This document shows, piece after piece, positions 37,307 to 45,606 of a DNA stretch of 64,000 bases. Source of the DNA: Mycobacterium marseillense (GTDB lineage: Bacteria > Actinomycetota > Actinomycetes > Mycobacteriales > Mycobacteriaceae); contig NZ_AP022584.1 of the NCBI RefSeq assembly GCF_010731675.1, forward strand, positions 62,001 through 126,000, written 5' to 3'. A program made the translations under genes and the position numbers. The notes under the pieces were generated by a model that ran no database searches, was not told the DNA's origin, and saw only the letters and a program-made list of their open reading frames with translations. Every line of letters begins with the position of its first letter. Within the stretch, counting starts at the first letter, position 1.

Positions 37307-38677
37307 ATGTCTGACGCGCCGGACCAATCTGCCGATGACCTAGTCGCGCAAGCTATCACCAACTGGCAGTCCACTCATGACGAGTGGGGGCCCAACCATG
37401 AGTTGACTCTGACTGCGCTGCTCGCTCTTGCATCCGCGCGCTGGAGCGCCGGCGACAGTCTCGGCGCGGTGCGGGACGCCGACATCGTGCTGGCGGGGCG
37501 GCGCGAAACATTGGGCGCTGAACACCCCTCCACCCTCCCGGTGGCCGGGTTGGTCGGGATTTGGCACTACGTGCGCGGCGACGCGGGGGCACTCGAGGAG
37601 CTGCGCGAGCTCGTCCCGGTGATGATCCGCGTGCTCGGCGCTGAACACCCGGACACGTTGTGGGCCGCGCACACGTTGGCTGCGGGTTTGGACGGCAGCG
37701 ATGATCCCGCCGGGCGCCTGGTGCGTTGGGTGCAATTATGTGGCGCCGAAACAAGGGCATTCGGCCCTCGTCATGAGTTGACGCTGTCCGCGGCCTACGG
37801 CGTGGCGGTAGCCCGCCACGCGCTGGGTGACCCCTTCGGCGCCAGTGCCGATGCGCTAGTTGTTGTGGGCTACCGCCGACGACTCCTGGGAGAACATCAT
37901 CCTGACACGTTGGCCGCACAGCTATCGCGGTTGAGTTGGATGTGTGAGGCCCAGGGGTGCAACGATCACACTCTGAAAGAGTTCGACGAGCTGATCGTGG
38001 CCCTGCAAAACGCGGTCGGCCACGACCACGAACACACCCTGGTCGCCCGCTACAACCGCGCTAGGTGGACACCGGAGACGTTCAACGAAATCGAGCGAAT
38101 CTCCGAATGGGAAGTCATCGCCGAGGATCTCGCGCGTGTCTTCGGCGAGCAGCACCCGGTAAGCCTCGGCGCCGTCCAAGCGCTCGCCGCGGCCCGTGCT
38201 GAATGGGAAGACAGCCTCAACGAGATCCGCAACATTGCCTTTGATCTATACGTCGATGCCGAATCTGAGGACCGTGGCATCGATGTCATGCCCGGGCGGG
38301 ATTGGATGAACCCGGGCAACCTCGACGAAGACGCCCAAGACAAGGTCGCCGAAGACGCCGACGAACAACGCTCCGAACGGGCCGATCTGATGGAGCACGC
38401 GACCGCGGTCAAAAAGGCGCTTGCGGTTACCGCGCGAACCCGCGGCAACGACGACATCGAAACCTTGCAATGGCGGTATTACCTTGCCTGGTGGTTGTGG
38501 CAAGGCCACGAATTCGACCCCGCCGGACAACGCGCCCGAAAACTCATCGACGACTGCGTGCGCCTGCTCGGTGATGACCATCCGCTCACCGGCGCGACGC
38601 GCGCACTCGAACACCACATCACCAATCGTGAATGGGCTGGGCTAAGCCCGTTTTGGGATGGCAGCGCTTCGATTTGA
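37307..38677 (+). CDS. Kinesin-light-chain-type TPR repeat protein
   Basis: The 456-residue cytosolic protein is built of about nine TPR units of the GxxHPxTL class (TPR_10/12). The marker tripeptide recurs at residues 31, 73, 114, 156, 198, 241 and 283 (GPNHELTL, GAEHPSTL, GAEHPDTL, GPRHELTL, GEHHPDTL, GHDHEHTL, GEQHPVSL), a period of 41-43 residues. After an acidic interruption (290-365), two weaker units follow (GNDDIETL, GDDHPLTG). No enzymatic, signal or membrane segment is seen. Such repeats mediate protein-protein contacts; in actinobacteria they often sit in NTPase (STAND) regulators, but here they stand alone. Confidence 0.8.
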   Translation: MSDAPDQSADDLVAQAITNWQSTHDEWGPNHELTLTALLALASARWSAGDSLGAVRDADIVLAGRRETLGAEHPSTLPVAGLVGIWHYVRGDAGALEELRELVPVMIRVLGAEHPDTLWAAHTLAAGLDGSDDPAGRLVRWVQLCGAETRAFGPRHELTLSAAYGVAVARHALGDPFGASADALVVVGYRRRLLGEHHPDTLAAQLSRLSWMCEAQGCNDHTLKEFDELIVALQNAVGHDHEHTLVARYNRARWTPETFNEIERISEWEVIAEDLARVFGEQHPVSLGAVQALAAARAEWEDSLNEIRNIAFDLYVDAESEDRGIDVMPGRDWMNPGNLDEDAQDKVAEDADEQRSERADLMEHATAVKKALAVTARTRGNDDIETLQWRYYLAWWLWQGHEFDPAGQRARKLIDDCVRLLGDDHPLTGATRALEHHITNREWAGLSPFWDGSASI

Positions 38678-38814
38678 CTGCAGTCCGCGGTCTTGCGGCC
38701 TGTCCCCAGCGGGTAGCCGTCAGGTCAACGACGCCCGCACCGCCGTCGTCAGTACCGGTGGGCGAGTTCCGTCGGGTGTCATGGTGTTGCAGCGCGCAAC
38801 CTGACGTCGCGACG

Positions 38815-39978
38815 CTATTCGAAAGCGATGACGCCGCGGATGTTCTTGCCGGCGCGAAGGTCTTTCATGGCCTCGTTGATGTCGTCGAGCTTGTATTTCT
38901 GCGTGACCAGCTCGTCGAGCTTGATCAGGCCCGCCTCGTACATCGCCAAGAGTTTCGGCATGGCCTCGCGCGGGTTCAGCTCGCCGTAGAGCACGCCTTT
39001 GAACGTCTTGCACGAACTGACCATGTCAGTGAGGACGATCGGCACCATCAGGTCGGTGATCTTCGGCATCCCGGTCAGCACACAGGTTCCGCCCTTGCGC
39101 AACAACATCATCGCGGTGAATATCATGTCGCCGGGCACGACCCCGGGTGTGAGAACGACCCGGTCGGCCATCACGCCCCAGGTGATCTCCTTGACCAGAT
39201 CCGTTGCGGCACCGGTGTCGGCAGCGGTATGGGTGGCGCCGAACGTCGGTGCGATCTCACGTTTGAACTCATTGGGGTCGACCGCCACGATGTGCTTGGC
39301 GCCGGCGACTTTCGCGCCCTGCACCGCGTTCATGCCGATTCCGCCGACACCGACTACGACGACGGTATCGCCGGGTTGCGTGCCTGCCGCCACCGATCCC
39401 GACCCGAATCCCGTCGTCACCCCGCAGGACACCAGCGAGGCGGCCTCGAGGGGGATCCAGTCGTGGACTTTGACCAGCGAGCGTTCGGAGGCCACCACGT
39501 ACTCGGAGAAAGTGCCGACCTGCATCATGGCCATCAGGTCTTCGTCGCCGAGGTGGCGACGGCGGGTGCCGTCGGTGGTCATCGCCTTGCTATAGATGTC
39601 AGCGCCCACGTCGCACAGGTAGGTGTAGCCGCTGGCACACCATCGGCAGTTGCCACAGGCGGGCAGGAACGAGACCGCCACGTGGTCACCGGGCTTCAGC
39701 GTCGTCACCCCGGGCCCGACCGCTTCGACGACGCCGGAACCCTCGTGCCCGCCGAGCATGGGAAACCATTCGGGCACCGGAAGGCCCGACGCCCGCATCA
39801 TCTCCTCCATCTCCGCGGTCGGCACACTGTCGCCGGTATAGAAGTGTTCGTCGGAGTGACAGATCCCCGCATAGGCCATTTTGACCAGCACTTCGCCCGC
39901 GTGCGGCGGATCGAGCTCTACTTCGGTGACTTCCCAGTCCACACCGACACCGCGCAACACCGCTGCTTTGGACTTCAT
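38815..39978 (-). CDS. NDMA-dependent zinc alcohol dehydrogenase
   Basis: The 387-residue medium-chain dehydrogenase starts MKSKAAVLRGVG. Zinc ligands are GICHSDEH and GGHEGSGVVE (catalytic) and CGNCRWCASGYTYLC (structural), with NAD motif VVGVGGIGMNAVQGAKVAGA. The insert YTGDSVPTAEMEEMMRASGLPVPEWFPML is typical of the mycofactocin-associated N,N-dimethyl-4-nitrosoaniline-dependent subfamily, in which NAD is tightly held and reoxidised through mycofactocin. It resembles AdhB/AdhD (Rv0761c/Rv3086). It is the last gene of the operon starting at the amidohydrolase. Confidence 0.88.
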   Translation of the reverse strand: MKSKAAVLRGVGVDWEVTEVELDPPHAGEVLVKMAYAGICHSDEHFYTGDSVPTAEMEEMMRASGLPVPEWFPMLGGHEGSGVVEAVGPGVTTLKPGDHVAVSFLPACGNCRWCASGYTYLCDVGADIYSKAMTTDGTRRRHLGDEDLMAMMQVGTFSEYVVASERSLVKVHDWIPLEAASLVSCGVTTGFGSGSVAAGTQPGDTVVVVGVGGIGMNAVQGAKVAGAKHIVAVDPNEFKREIAPTFGATHTAADTGAATDLVKEITWGVMADRVVLTPGVVPGDMIFTAMMLLRKGGTCVLTGMPKITDLMVPIVLTDMVSSCKTFKGVLYGELNPREAMPKLLAMYEAGLIKLDELVTQKYKLDDINEAMKDLRAGKNIRGVIAFE

Positions 39979-40007
39979 CGCTTCTCTTTCGTTCGGGCGG
40001 GCTCCGG

Positions 40008-41480
40008 TCATGAAGCCGGCCAGCCGACAGTCTTTGTCTCGGTGAAGATCTCGAGTCCCTCGATGCCGCATTGCCGGCCGACGCCCGACTGTTTGTAGCC
40101 GCCGAAAGGCGCGTCTGCGCCATACCAGAGCCCGCCATTGATGCCGAGCGTGCCGGTTCGGATCCGACTCGCCACGGATTTGGCGCGGTCGAGGTCGTTG
40201 GCGAACACCATGCCCGACAGGCCGTAGATCGATTCGTTGGCGATCCGCACGGCGTCGTCGTCGCCGTCGAATCCGATGACCGAAAGCACCGGCCCGAAGA
40301 TCTCCTCCTGCGCGATGGTCATCTTGTTGTCGACACTCGCGAACACGGTCGGCTCGACAAAATAGCCCTTCGGCAGGTGCTTGGGGATCCCGCCGCCGGT
40401 GACCAGTCGGGCGCCTTCCTGCTTGCCCTTCTCGATGTATCCCAGGACCCGGTCATGCTGCTTCTTGGACACCACGGGCCCCTGCAGCACCGAGGGATCG
40501 GTCGGGTCGCCGTATTTGTTCTTTTCCATGGCGGCCTTGACGATTTCGACCGCTTCGTCGTAACGAGAGCTCGGCACCAGAAGGCGGGTGGGCATCGCGC
40601 AGCCCTGCCCGGCGTGCATGCAGATGAACGCGCTGCCGCCGACCGCGCCGCTGATGTCACCGTCTTCGTCCAGCACCGTGTACACGGACTTGCCGCCGAG
40701 TTCGAGGAAGGTGGGTTTGACGGTCTCGGCAGCGGCGGCCATGACGCGCCTGCCGGTGGCCGTCGATCCGGTGAATGCCACCATGTCGACCAACGGCGAC
40801 GTCGAAATCACCTCCCCGACAAGGTGCTCAGAGGAGGGGACGATGTTGATCACCCCGGGCGGGATGTCGGTGTGTTCGGCGATGATCCGGCCGATCCTGG
40901 TGGCGTTCCACGGCGTGTCCGGGGCGGGCTTGAGCACGCAGGTGTTGCCCATCGCCAGGATGGGGCCGATCTTGTTGAGGACGATCTCGAAGGGGAAGTT
41001 CCACGGGGTGATGACACCGACGACGCCGACCGGTTCTTTCCAGACCTCGCGGGCCGTGAGGCTGCCCATGCCGAACGCGTCCTTGTCGGGAAGCGGACGC
41101 TTCCAGGCGAATTCGCCGATCATGTCGGCGGGCCAGGTCAACGCCTCGTTGAGGGGCACGTCGAGTTGCGGCCCGTAGGTGGACAGCACGGGGCAGCCCA
41201 CTTCGGCGACGAGCTCGGTGCGCAGCTCCTCACGTTCCGCCTCGAGCGCTGCCTGCAATTGCCGCAGTCCGGCGGCGCGCGCATCGCCGCTGCGTGACCA
41301 CTCGGTGTTGTCGAACGCATGCCGCGCGGCGGCGATGGCGCGTTCCATGTCGGCGCGGGTCCCGTCGCTGGTGGCGCCGAGGACCTCTTCCGTCGCCGGG
41401 TTGATGTTGTTGAACTGCCGTCCGGTCTCGGACTCGACGAGCTTGCCGTCGATGAGCATTCGGGATTCGTGGTTCACCAT
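40008..41480 (-). CDS. Aldehyde dehydrogenase
   Basis: The 490-residue NAD(P)-dependent enzyme has the catalytic Glu in FLELGGKS and the Cys in GQGCAMPTRLLVP, cofactor motif FTGSTATGRRVM and TPWNFPFEIVLNKIGPILAMGN. It is very like Rv0768 (aldA). Its start overlaps the preceding SDR stop by 7 nt. With the alcohol dehydrogenase 29 nt downstream it forms an alcohol-to-aldehyde-to-acid pair producing a carboxylate ready for CoA activation. Confidence 0.92.
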   Translation of the reverse strand: MVNHESRMLIDGKLVESETGRQFNNINPATEEVLGATSDGTRADMERAIAAARHAFDNTEWSRSGDARAAGLRQLQAALEAEREELRTELVAEVGCPVLSTYGPQLDVPLNEALTWPADMIGEFAWKRPLPDKDAFGMGSLTAREVWKEPVGVVGVITPWNFPFEIVLNKIGPILAMGNTCVLKPAPDTPWNATRIGRIIAEHTDIPPGVINIVPSSEHLVGEVISTSPLVDMVAFTGSTATGRRVMAAAAETVKPTFLELGGKSVYTVLDEDGDISGAVGGSAFICMHAGQGCAMPTRLLVPSSRYDEAVEIVKAAMEKNKYGDPTDPSVLQGPVVSKKQHDRVLGYIEKGKQEGARLVTGGGIPKHLPKGYFVEPTVFASVDNKMTIAQEEIFGPVLSVIGFDGDDDAVRIANESIYGLSGMVFANDLDRAKSVASRIRTGTLGINGGLWYGADAPFGGYKQSGVGRQCGIEGLEIFTETKTVGWPAS

Positions 41481-42268
41481 TGCCGAAGTTCCTTCACTGC
41501 GTCGGAGGCGCGCGGGGCCAGTGTGAGAGAGGGAATGAAACTGCTATTGCCGCAACGGATGACAGAATGGACGACTTCGGTCAGGTGTTCGGCGTCGACG
41601 AGACCGCCCAGCATGTACTTGTTCTCCATCCAGTACTTGATGGCCGATTCCAGCGCGTCGGGGTCCCAGCTCTTGTTGAACTCGGTCTGCGCGTCGCCGC
41701 TGCCGCCGAGGCTGTCGCCCACGGCGAGACGGGTGAAACCGATCTCCGGGTGTTCGATGCGCCACGCCTCGACGAGCTTGTCCAGCGCGCCCTTGGTGAC
41801 GGCGTAGGACCCGAGCAGCGGCCACGGCGTCGTGTAGGAGGCGCTCAGCGACGACAAGTACACGGCCGATCCTGCCGCCGCGGCCAGGTATGGCGCGGCG
41901 GCCGCTGTGACCAGCGAGGCGCCGGTGACATTGGTCGCGAACAACTGCGCCCATTGTTGTGCGGTCACCTCACGCAGTGGCGCCAGCACGCCCATGCCGG
42001 TCGTGTACACCAGGGCGTCGAGGCCGCCGAGCGCGTCGGCCGCCTCGGACATGGCCTTTTGGCAAGCGTCGGTCACGGTGACGTCGCAGGCGACGGCCAC
42101 CGCACCGTTACCGGCGTCCCTGGCGGCGTCGACCAACCTGTCGTATCGGCGCGCCAGCAGCGCGACGTGCGCGCCCCGCTGGGCGAGCCCGGTGCCGATG
42201 CATCGGCCCAGACCGGCGGAGGCGCCGACGACCGCGACTCGCAGCGGTGGCTGTCCCGTGTCAGCCAT
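41474..42268 (-). CDS. Short-chain dehydrogenase/reductase
   Basis: The 264-residue SDR starts MADTGQPPLRVAVVGASAGLGRCIGTGLAQRG, with cofactor motif GASAGLG and catalytic SSLSASYTTPWPLLGSYAVTKGAL (Ser, Tyr, Lys). It ends in the segment SVIRCGNSSFIPSLTLAPRASDAVKEL, which also occurs in spirit in the SDR at 51075 (VHLAPRIIKG), so the two are related within this region. It lies two nt downstream of the amidohydrolase stop. The substrate is not evident. Confidence 0.85.
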   Translation of the reverse strand: MADTGQPPLRVAVVGASAGLGRCIGTGLAQRGAHVALLARRYDRLVDAARDAGNGAVAVACDVTVTDACQKAMSEAADALGGLDALVYTTGMGVLAPLREVTAQQWAQLFATNVTGASLVTAAAAPYLAAAAGSAVYLSSLSASYTTPWPLLGSYAVTKGALDKLVEAWRIEHPEIGFTRLAVGDSLGGSGDAQTEFNKSWDPDALESAIKYWMENKYMLGGLVDAEHLTEVVHSVIRCGNSSFIPSLTLAPRASDAVKELRQW

Positions 42269-42270
42269 TG

Positions 42271-43551
42271 TCAGACATCGAGTTTCGCGCTGACGGAGCC
42301 GAGGGTCGCGCCCGCGGTGCGTTCGAACCGGCCATGGTCGAAGCTGCGGATCTCGACGTCGTGGTCGCTGGCCCCGGCGCGCAGGGCGCCCACGGTGCAT
42401 TGGTCGCGGGTTCGGTGTTCGAACGGGTCGAACGAATACCACCGGCAGGCATTCTCATAGGTGATCTTGTTGACCTCGTCGTCGGGCAGGCCCGCCATGA
42501 CGAGCGCGAGTTCCTCGGCCGCCGTTGGCCACGACGAATCGGAGTGCGGATAGTCGCATTCCCAAGCGATGTTGTCGATGCCGACGTCGTGGCGCAGCTT
42601 GACACCGATCGGGTCGGCGATGAAGCAGGTCAGGAAGCGCTCCCGGAAGACCTCGCTGGGCAGCCGGTCACCGAAGTCCTGGCCCGTCCACAGGTGGTGC
42701 ATCTCGTACGTGCGGTCGAGCCGGTCGACGAAGTACGGGATCCACCCGGTGCCGCCCTCCGAGAGGGCGAACCGGACGTCGGGGAACTCCTTGATGACTC
42801 GCGACCACAGCAGGTCGGCGGCTGCCGAGCAGACATTCATCGGCTGCAGCGTGATCATCACGTCGATGGGGGCGTTGTCGGCGGTCATCGTGATCTTGCC
42901 CGACGACCCCAGGTGGACCGAGAGCACCGTGTTGGTGTCTGACAGCGCCCGCCACATCGGATCCCAGTACTCGTCGTGGAAGCTCGGGAAGCCGAGGGTG
43001 GCGGGATTCTCGGTGAAGGTCACTGAGTGGCAACCCTTCTCGGCGTTGCGGCGGATCTCCTTGGCGCACAACTCCGGATCCCACAGCACGGGCAGTCCCA
43101 TTGGCAGGAACCGTCCGGGATAAGAGCCGCACCACTCGTCGATGTGCCAATCGTTGTACGCCCGGGTGACGGCGAGAGCGAGGTCTTTGTCGGGATGCGT
43201 GGCGAACAGCCGGCCCGCGAAGCCGGGGAAGGACGGGAAGCACATCGACCCGAGCACACCGCCGGCGTCCATGTCCTTGACTCGTTCATGGATGTCGTAG
43301 CAGCCGGGGCGCATCTCGTCGAAGGCGGTGGGTTCGATGCCGTACTCCTCGCGTGGGCGGCCCGCCACGGCGTTCAGGCCGATGTTGGGAATGATCGCGC
43401 CGTTGAACGTCCAGACCTCCGAGCCATCGGGCTGCCGGATCACCCGGGGCGTCTCGTCGGCGTATTTGTTCGCGACCCTGCCCTCGAACAGGTGCGGCGG
43501 CTCCACCAGATGGTCGTCGACGCTCACCAAGATCATGTCTTCGGGCTGCAT
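42271..43551 (-). CDS. Amidohydrolase-family metal-dependent hydrolase/decarboxylase
   Basis: The 426-residue TIM-barrel protein is of the amidohydrolase 2 type (PF04909). Features are VSVDDHLVEPPHLF near the start, DMDAGGVLGSMCFPSFPG, FTENPATLGFPSFHDEYWDPMW, SVHLGSSGK, LSEGGTGWIPYFVDRLDRTYE and AWECDYPHSDSSWP (metal-site Asp near 335). Mycobacteria carry many paralogues near steroid and lipid catabolic genes, often called amidohydrolases with unproved reactions such as decarboxylation or ring hydrolysis. It is the first gene of the minus-strand operon, with a TATAGT -10 upstream. Confidence 0.85.
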   Translation of the reverse strand: MQPEDMILVSVDDHLVEPPHLFEGRVANKYADETPRVIRQPDGSEVWTFNGAIIPNIGLNAVAGRPREEYGIEPTAFDEMRPGCYDIHERVKDMDAGGVLGSMCFPSFPGFAGRLFATHPDKDLALAVTRAYNDWHIDEWCGSYPGRFLPMGLPVLWDPELCAKEIRRNAEKGCHSVTFTENPATLGFPSFHDEYWDPMWRALSDTNTVLSVHLGSSGKITMTADNAPIDVMITLQPMNVCSAAADLLWSRVIKEFPDVRFALSEGGTGWIPYFVDRLDRTYEMHHLWTGQDFGDRLPSEVFRERFLTCFIADPIGVKLRHDVGIDNIAWECDYPHSDSSWPTAAEELALVMAGLPDDEVNKITYENACRWYSFDPFEHRTRDQCTVGALRAGASDHDVEIRSFDHGRFERTAGATLGSVSAKLDV

Positions 43552-43599
43552 GGGTCTCCTAGTGCAGAAGCTGAGAGCGAGGCTATCAGGTCGTAGAGG

Positions 43600-43613
43600 A
43601 ACTATATTCAGTT
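43600..43613 (-). promoter_or_regulatory. -10 box and inverted repeat for the amidohydrolase operon
   Basis: On the minus strand TATAGT (43606-43601) is a strong -10 about 50 nt before the start codon. It lies inside AACT-N6-AGTT (43600-43613). The repeat contains ATTCAG, the half-site core of the TetR operator at 44317-44337, so the adjacent TetR may bind both. Confidence 0.45.
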
Positions 43614-43669
43614 ACGGAAATGTACGTTCTCACACCGGCGGCATTCGGCCAGGGCTTTGGTCAGGATAA

Positions 43670-44302
43670 TTACCGGCGCAATACTTTTCGGGGCTCGACG
43701 GCGAAGGAGAGCAGCAGCCGGTCGAGGACCTTGGCGGCCCGACGGCGCGCCTTTGTGGGATTTGCGGCATGCGCTACCAGAAGCGAGGCCTCCTCGAGCG
43801 CGGCGACGAGCATGTGCGTCAGCTCCCCGACGGGTTGGTCGTCGATGATGCCCGCTGCGATCGCCTCGCGGACCACGTCGTTGATGAGGGCGATGCTGTT
43901 GCCCTCCTGAATTTCGCGCAGGGTCTGCCAGCCCAGCACCACCGGCCCGTCGACCAGTATCACCCTCTGCACGGCGGGCTCGGTGGCCGCTTCGAGAAAT
44001 CCGTGCAGACCGCGGCTGAGCCGCTCCCAAGGGTCCGCTCCCGGTGGGGGAGCTGCGATGGATTGCAGCGTGAGATCGTTCTCGACGTCTTCGAAGACGG
44101 CGCGAAACAGCTCGGCCTTGTCCTTGAAGTGGTGATAGAAGGCGCCGCGCGTGCCGACGCCCGACTTCGCCACGAGGTCGCCGATGCTTGTATTGAAGAA
44201 TCCCTGTTCCACGAACAATTCCCGACCGGCGTCGATCAAGTCGCGACGGGTCTGCTCGCCACGCGCACGCCGATCGTCGTCCGCTCCACCGCGCTGCGCC
44301 AT
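43670..44302 (-). CDS. TetR-family regulator
   Basis: The 210-residue protein starts MAQRGGADDDRRARGEQTRRDLIDAGRELF. The HTH is at about residues 25-65 (FFNTSIGDLVAKSGVGTRGAFYHHFKDKAELF), followed by a TetR_C-type ligand domain. The frame extends upstream without stop, but this ATG lies just downstream of a perfect 21-bp palindrome and fits the family. It stands between the divergent periplasmic-binding-like gene and the amidohydrolase operon, and probably represses one or both. Confidence 0.9.
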   Translation of the reverse strand: MAQRGGADDDRRARGEQTRRDLIDAGRELFVEQGFFNTSIGDLVAKSGVGTRGAFYHHFKDKAELFRAVFEDVENDLTLQSIAAPPPGADPWERLSRGLHGFLEAATEPAVQRVILVDGPVVLGWQTLREIQEGNSIALINDVVREAIAAGIIDDQPVGELTHMLVAALEEASLLVAHAANPTKARRRAAKVLDRLLLSFAVEPRKVLRR

Positions 44303-44316
44303 GCCGACGATCGTAG

Positions 44317-44337
44317 CAACATTCAGCCTGAATGTTG
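44317..44337. promoter_or_regulatory. TetR-type operator palindrome
   Basis: CAACATTCAG and CTGAATGTTG are perfect 10-bp inverted half-sites around a central C. The palindrome lies 15 nt upstream of the tetR ATG and about 75 nt upstream of the divergent -10 box. Autoregulation is the simplest reading. Confidence 0.75.
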
Positions 44338-44410
44338 AGTGCCACGTGGCAGCGGTGTCAGCGCACGGCACCGCGCCACGGCACGATCCCTTGTTCCAAC
44401 CTCCATCCTG

Positions 44411-44416
44411 TATGTT
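44411..44416 (+). promoter_or_regulatory. -10 box of leaderless promoter
   Basis: TATGTT lies 7 nt before ATG 44424, with no Shine-Dalgarno sequence, indicating a leaderless mRNA for the binding-protein-like gene. Confidence 0.5.
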
Positions 44417-44423
44417 GCCGGCT

Positions 44424-45566
44424 ATGGCAGACGAGGTTCGCGCGTACGGTTCGGTCGCTCCCCTGAAAGTCGGCTTGCTCAACGACTATCCGACCTCCGG
44501 CGACACCGACAACGACACCTTCGCCGCGCTGCGGCTGGTGATGGACGAAGCCTATGACTCCGGACTGCTCGACCGGCCGATCGAACTCGTCACACGCAAT
44601 GTGGTGGGCTTGCCCAACGGTACCTATCTCGCGGTCGAACGGGCCTTCGACGAGCTCGTCGCGGAGGGCTGCCTGGCGATTTTCGGGCCGTGGGTATCGG
44701 ACAACGTGGTGCCACTGCGTTCCCACGTCGAGGCCACCGCACGGGTTCCGATCGTCACCCTGTCGGGGTCCGAGGGGGCACTTGGCGAGTGGTGCTTCGC
44801 GCTCAACAACGGCTCGATGCCGGAGGAGCCGGTGATGCTGGCCGCGGTGATGATCGGCGATGGTCGGTCGCGCATCGCCATCGCCTACGAGTCGTCGCTC
44901 ATCGGCAAGGAGTACCTGGCCTTCGCTCAAAGAGCCTACGATGCGGCGGGCTTGAAAGTCGTTACGACCGTGGCGATTCCCCAGGTCGAGGCGGACAAGT
45001 CCAAGGCGGTCGCCGCGTTGCGCGCGTCGGACCCCGACGCGCTGGTGCACGTCGGATTCGGGCATGGGTTGTGGGGTTTCACCGATGCGCTCCTGGCCGC
45101 GGGCTGGGATCCGCCGCGGTACACGACGACGGCCTTCGAAATGGCGCACATCAATGCCGAATGGATGCGACACCTGTCCGGCTGGATCGGCCTGGACAGC
45201 TACGACGAGCGCAATACTGTCGGACAGGCCTTCCTCGACCGCTTCGAGGCGCGGTACGGTCGCCGGCCGCGACATTCGATGCCGGGCCTGTCGCACGACG
45301 CCGCCACCGTGATCGTGCGTGGGCTCGCCGCGGCGCGCCCGCTGACCGGCGAGGGTGTGAAGAACGGAATAGAGCAGGTGAAGCTCATCCCGTCGGCCAG
45401 CGGGGCACCGGGGACGTTCCTGAGGTTTGGCCGGTTCATCCGACAGGGCTGGATGGGATCCGACTATCTCGTCGCCCGGCGGGTACTGCCCGACGGCAGC
45501 GCACACGTTTTTCACGCGGCGCCCAGCGACCACATCGCCCGCGCGGTCGCGTCCACATCACGCTAA
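44424..45566 (+). CDS. Leu/Ile/Val-binding-protein-like protein without signal peptide
   Basis: The 380-residue protein has the periplasmic-binding-protein type I fold of branched-chain amino acid receptors (PLKVGLLNDYPTSGDTDNDTFAALRLVMDEA, LAIFGPWVSDNVVPLRSHVEA, PIVTLSGSEG, YESSLIGKEYLAFAQ, YDAAGLKVVTTVAIPQVEADKSKAVAAL, SYDERNTVGQAFLDRFEARYGRRP). Unlike true receptors it starts MADEVRAYGSV with no signal peptide or lipobox, and no LivHMGF genes are near. It may be a cytosolic ligand sensor like AmiC, working with the divergent TetR. ATG 44424 is supported by a leaderless -10. Confidence 0.82.
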   Translation: MADEVRAYGSVAPLKVGLLNDYPTSGDTDNDTFAALRLVMDEAYDSGLLDRPIELVTRNVVGLPNGTYLAVERAFDELVAEGCLAIFGPWVSDNVVPLRSHVEATARVPIVTLSGSEGALGEWCFALNNGSMPEEPVMLAAVMIGDGRSRIAIAYESSLIGKEYLAFAQRAYDAAGLKVVTTVAIPQVEADKSKAVAALRASDPDALVHVGFGHGLWGFTDALLAAGWDPPRYTTTAFEMAHINAEWMRHLSGWIGLDSYDERNTVGQAFLDRFEARYGRRPRHSMPGLSHDAATVIVRGLAAARPLTGEGVKNGIEQVKLIPSASGAPGTFLRFGRFIRQGWMGSDYLVARRVLPDGSAHVFHAAPSDHIARAVASTSR

Positions 45567-45606
45567 CGTCATCAAGCGCGCGTCGAGCGTGGGGGATATG
45601 TACACG

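Noticed and set aside
38632..40098. 488-codon open frame antisense to the alcohol dehydrogenase
   Set aside because: The dehydrogenase with intact zinc motifs is on the opposite strand; this frame has no domain.
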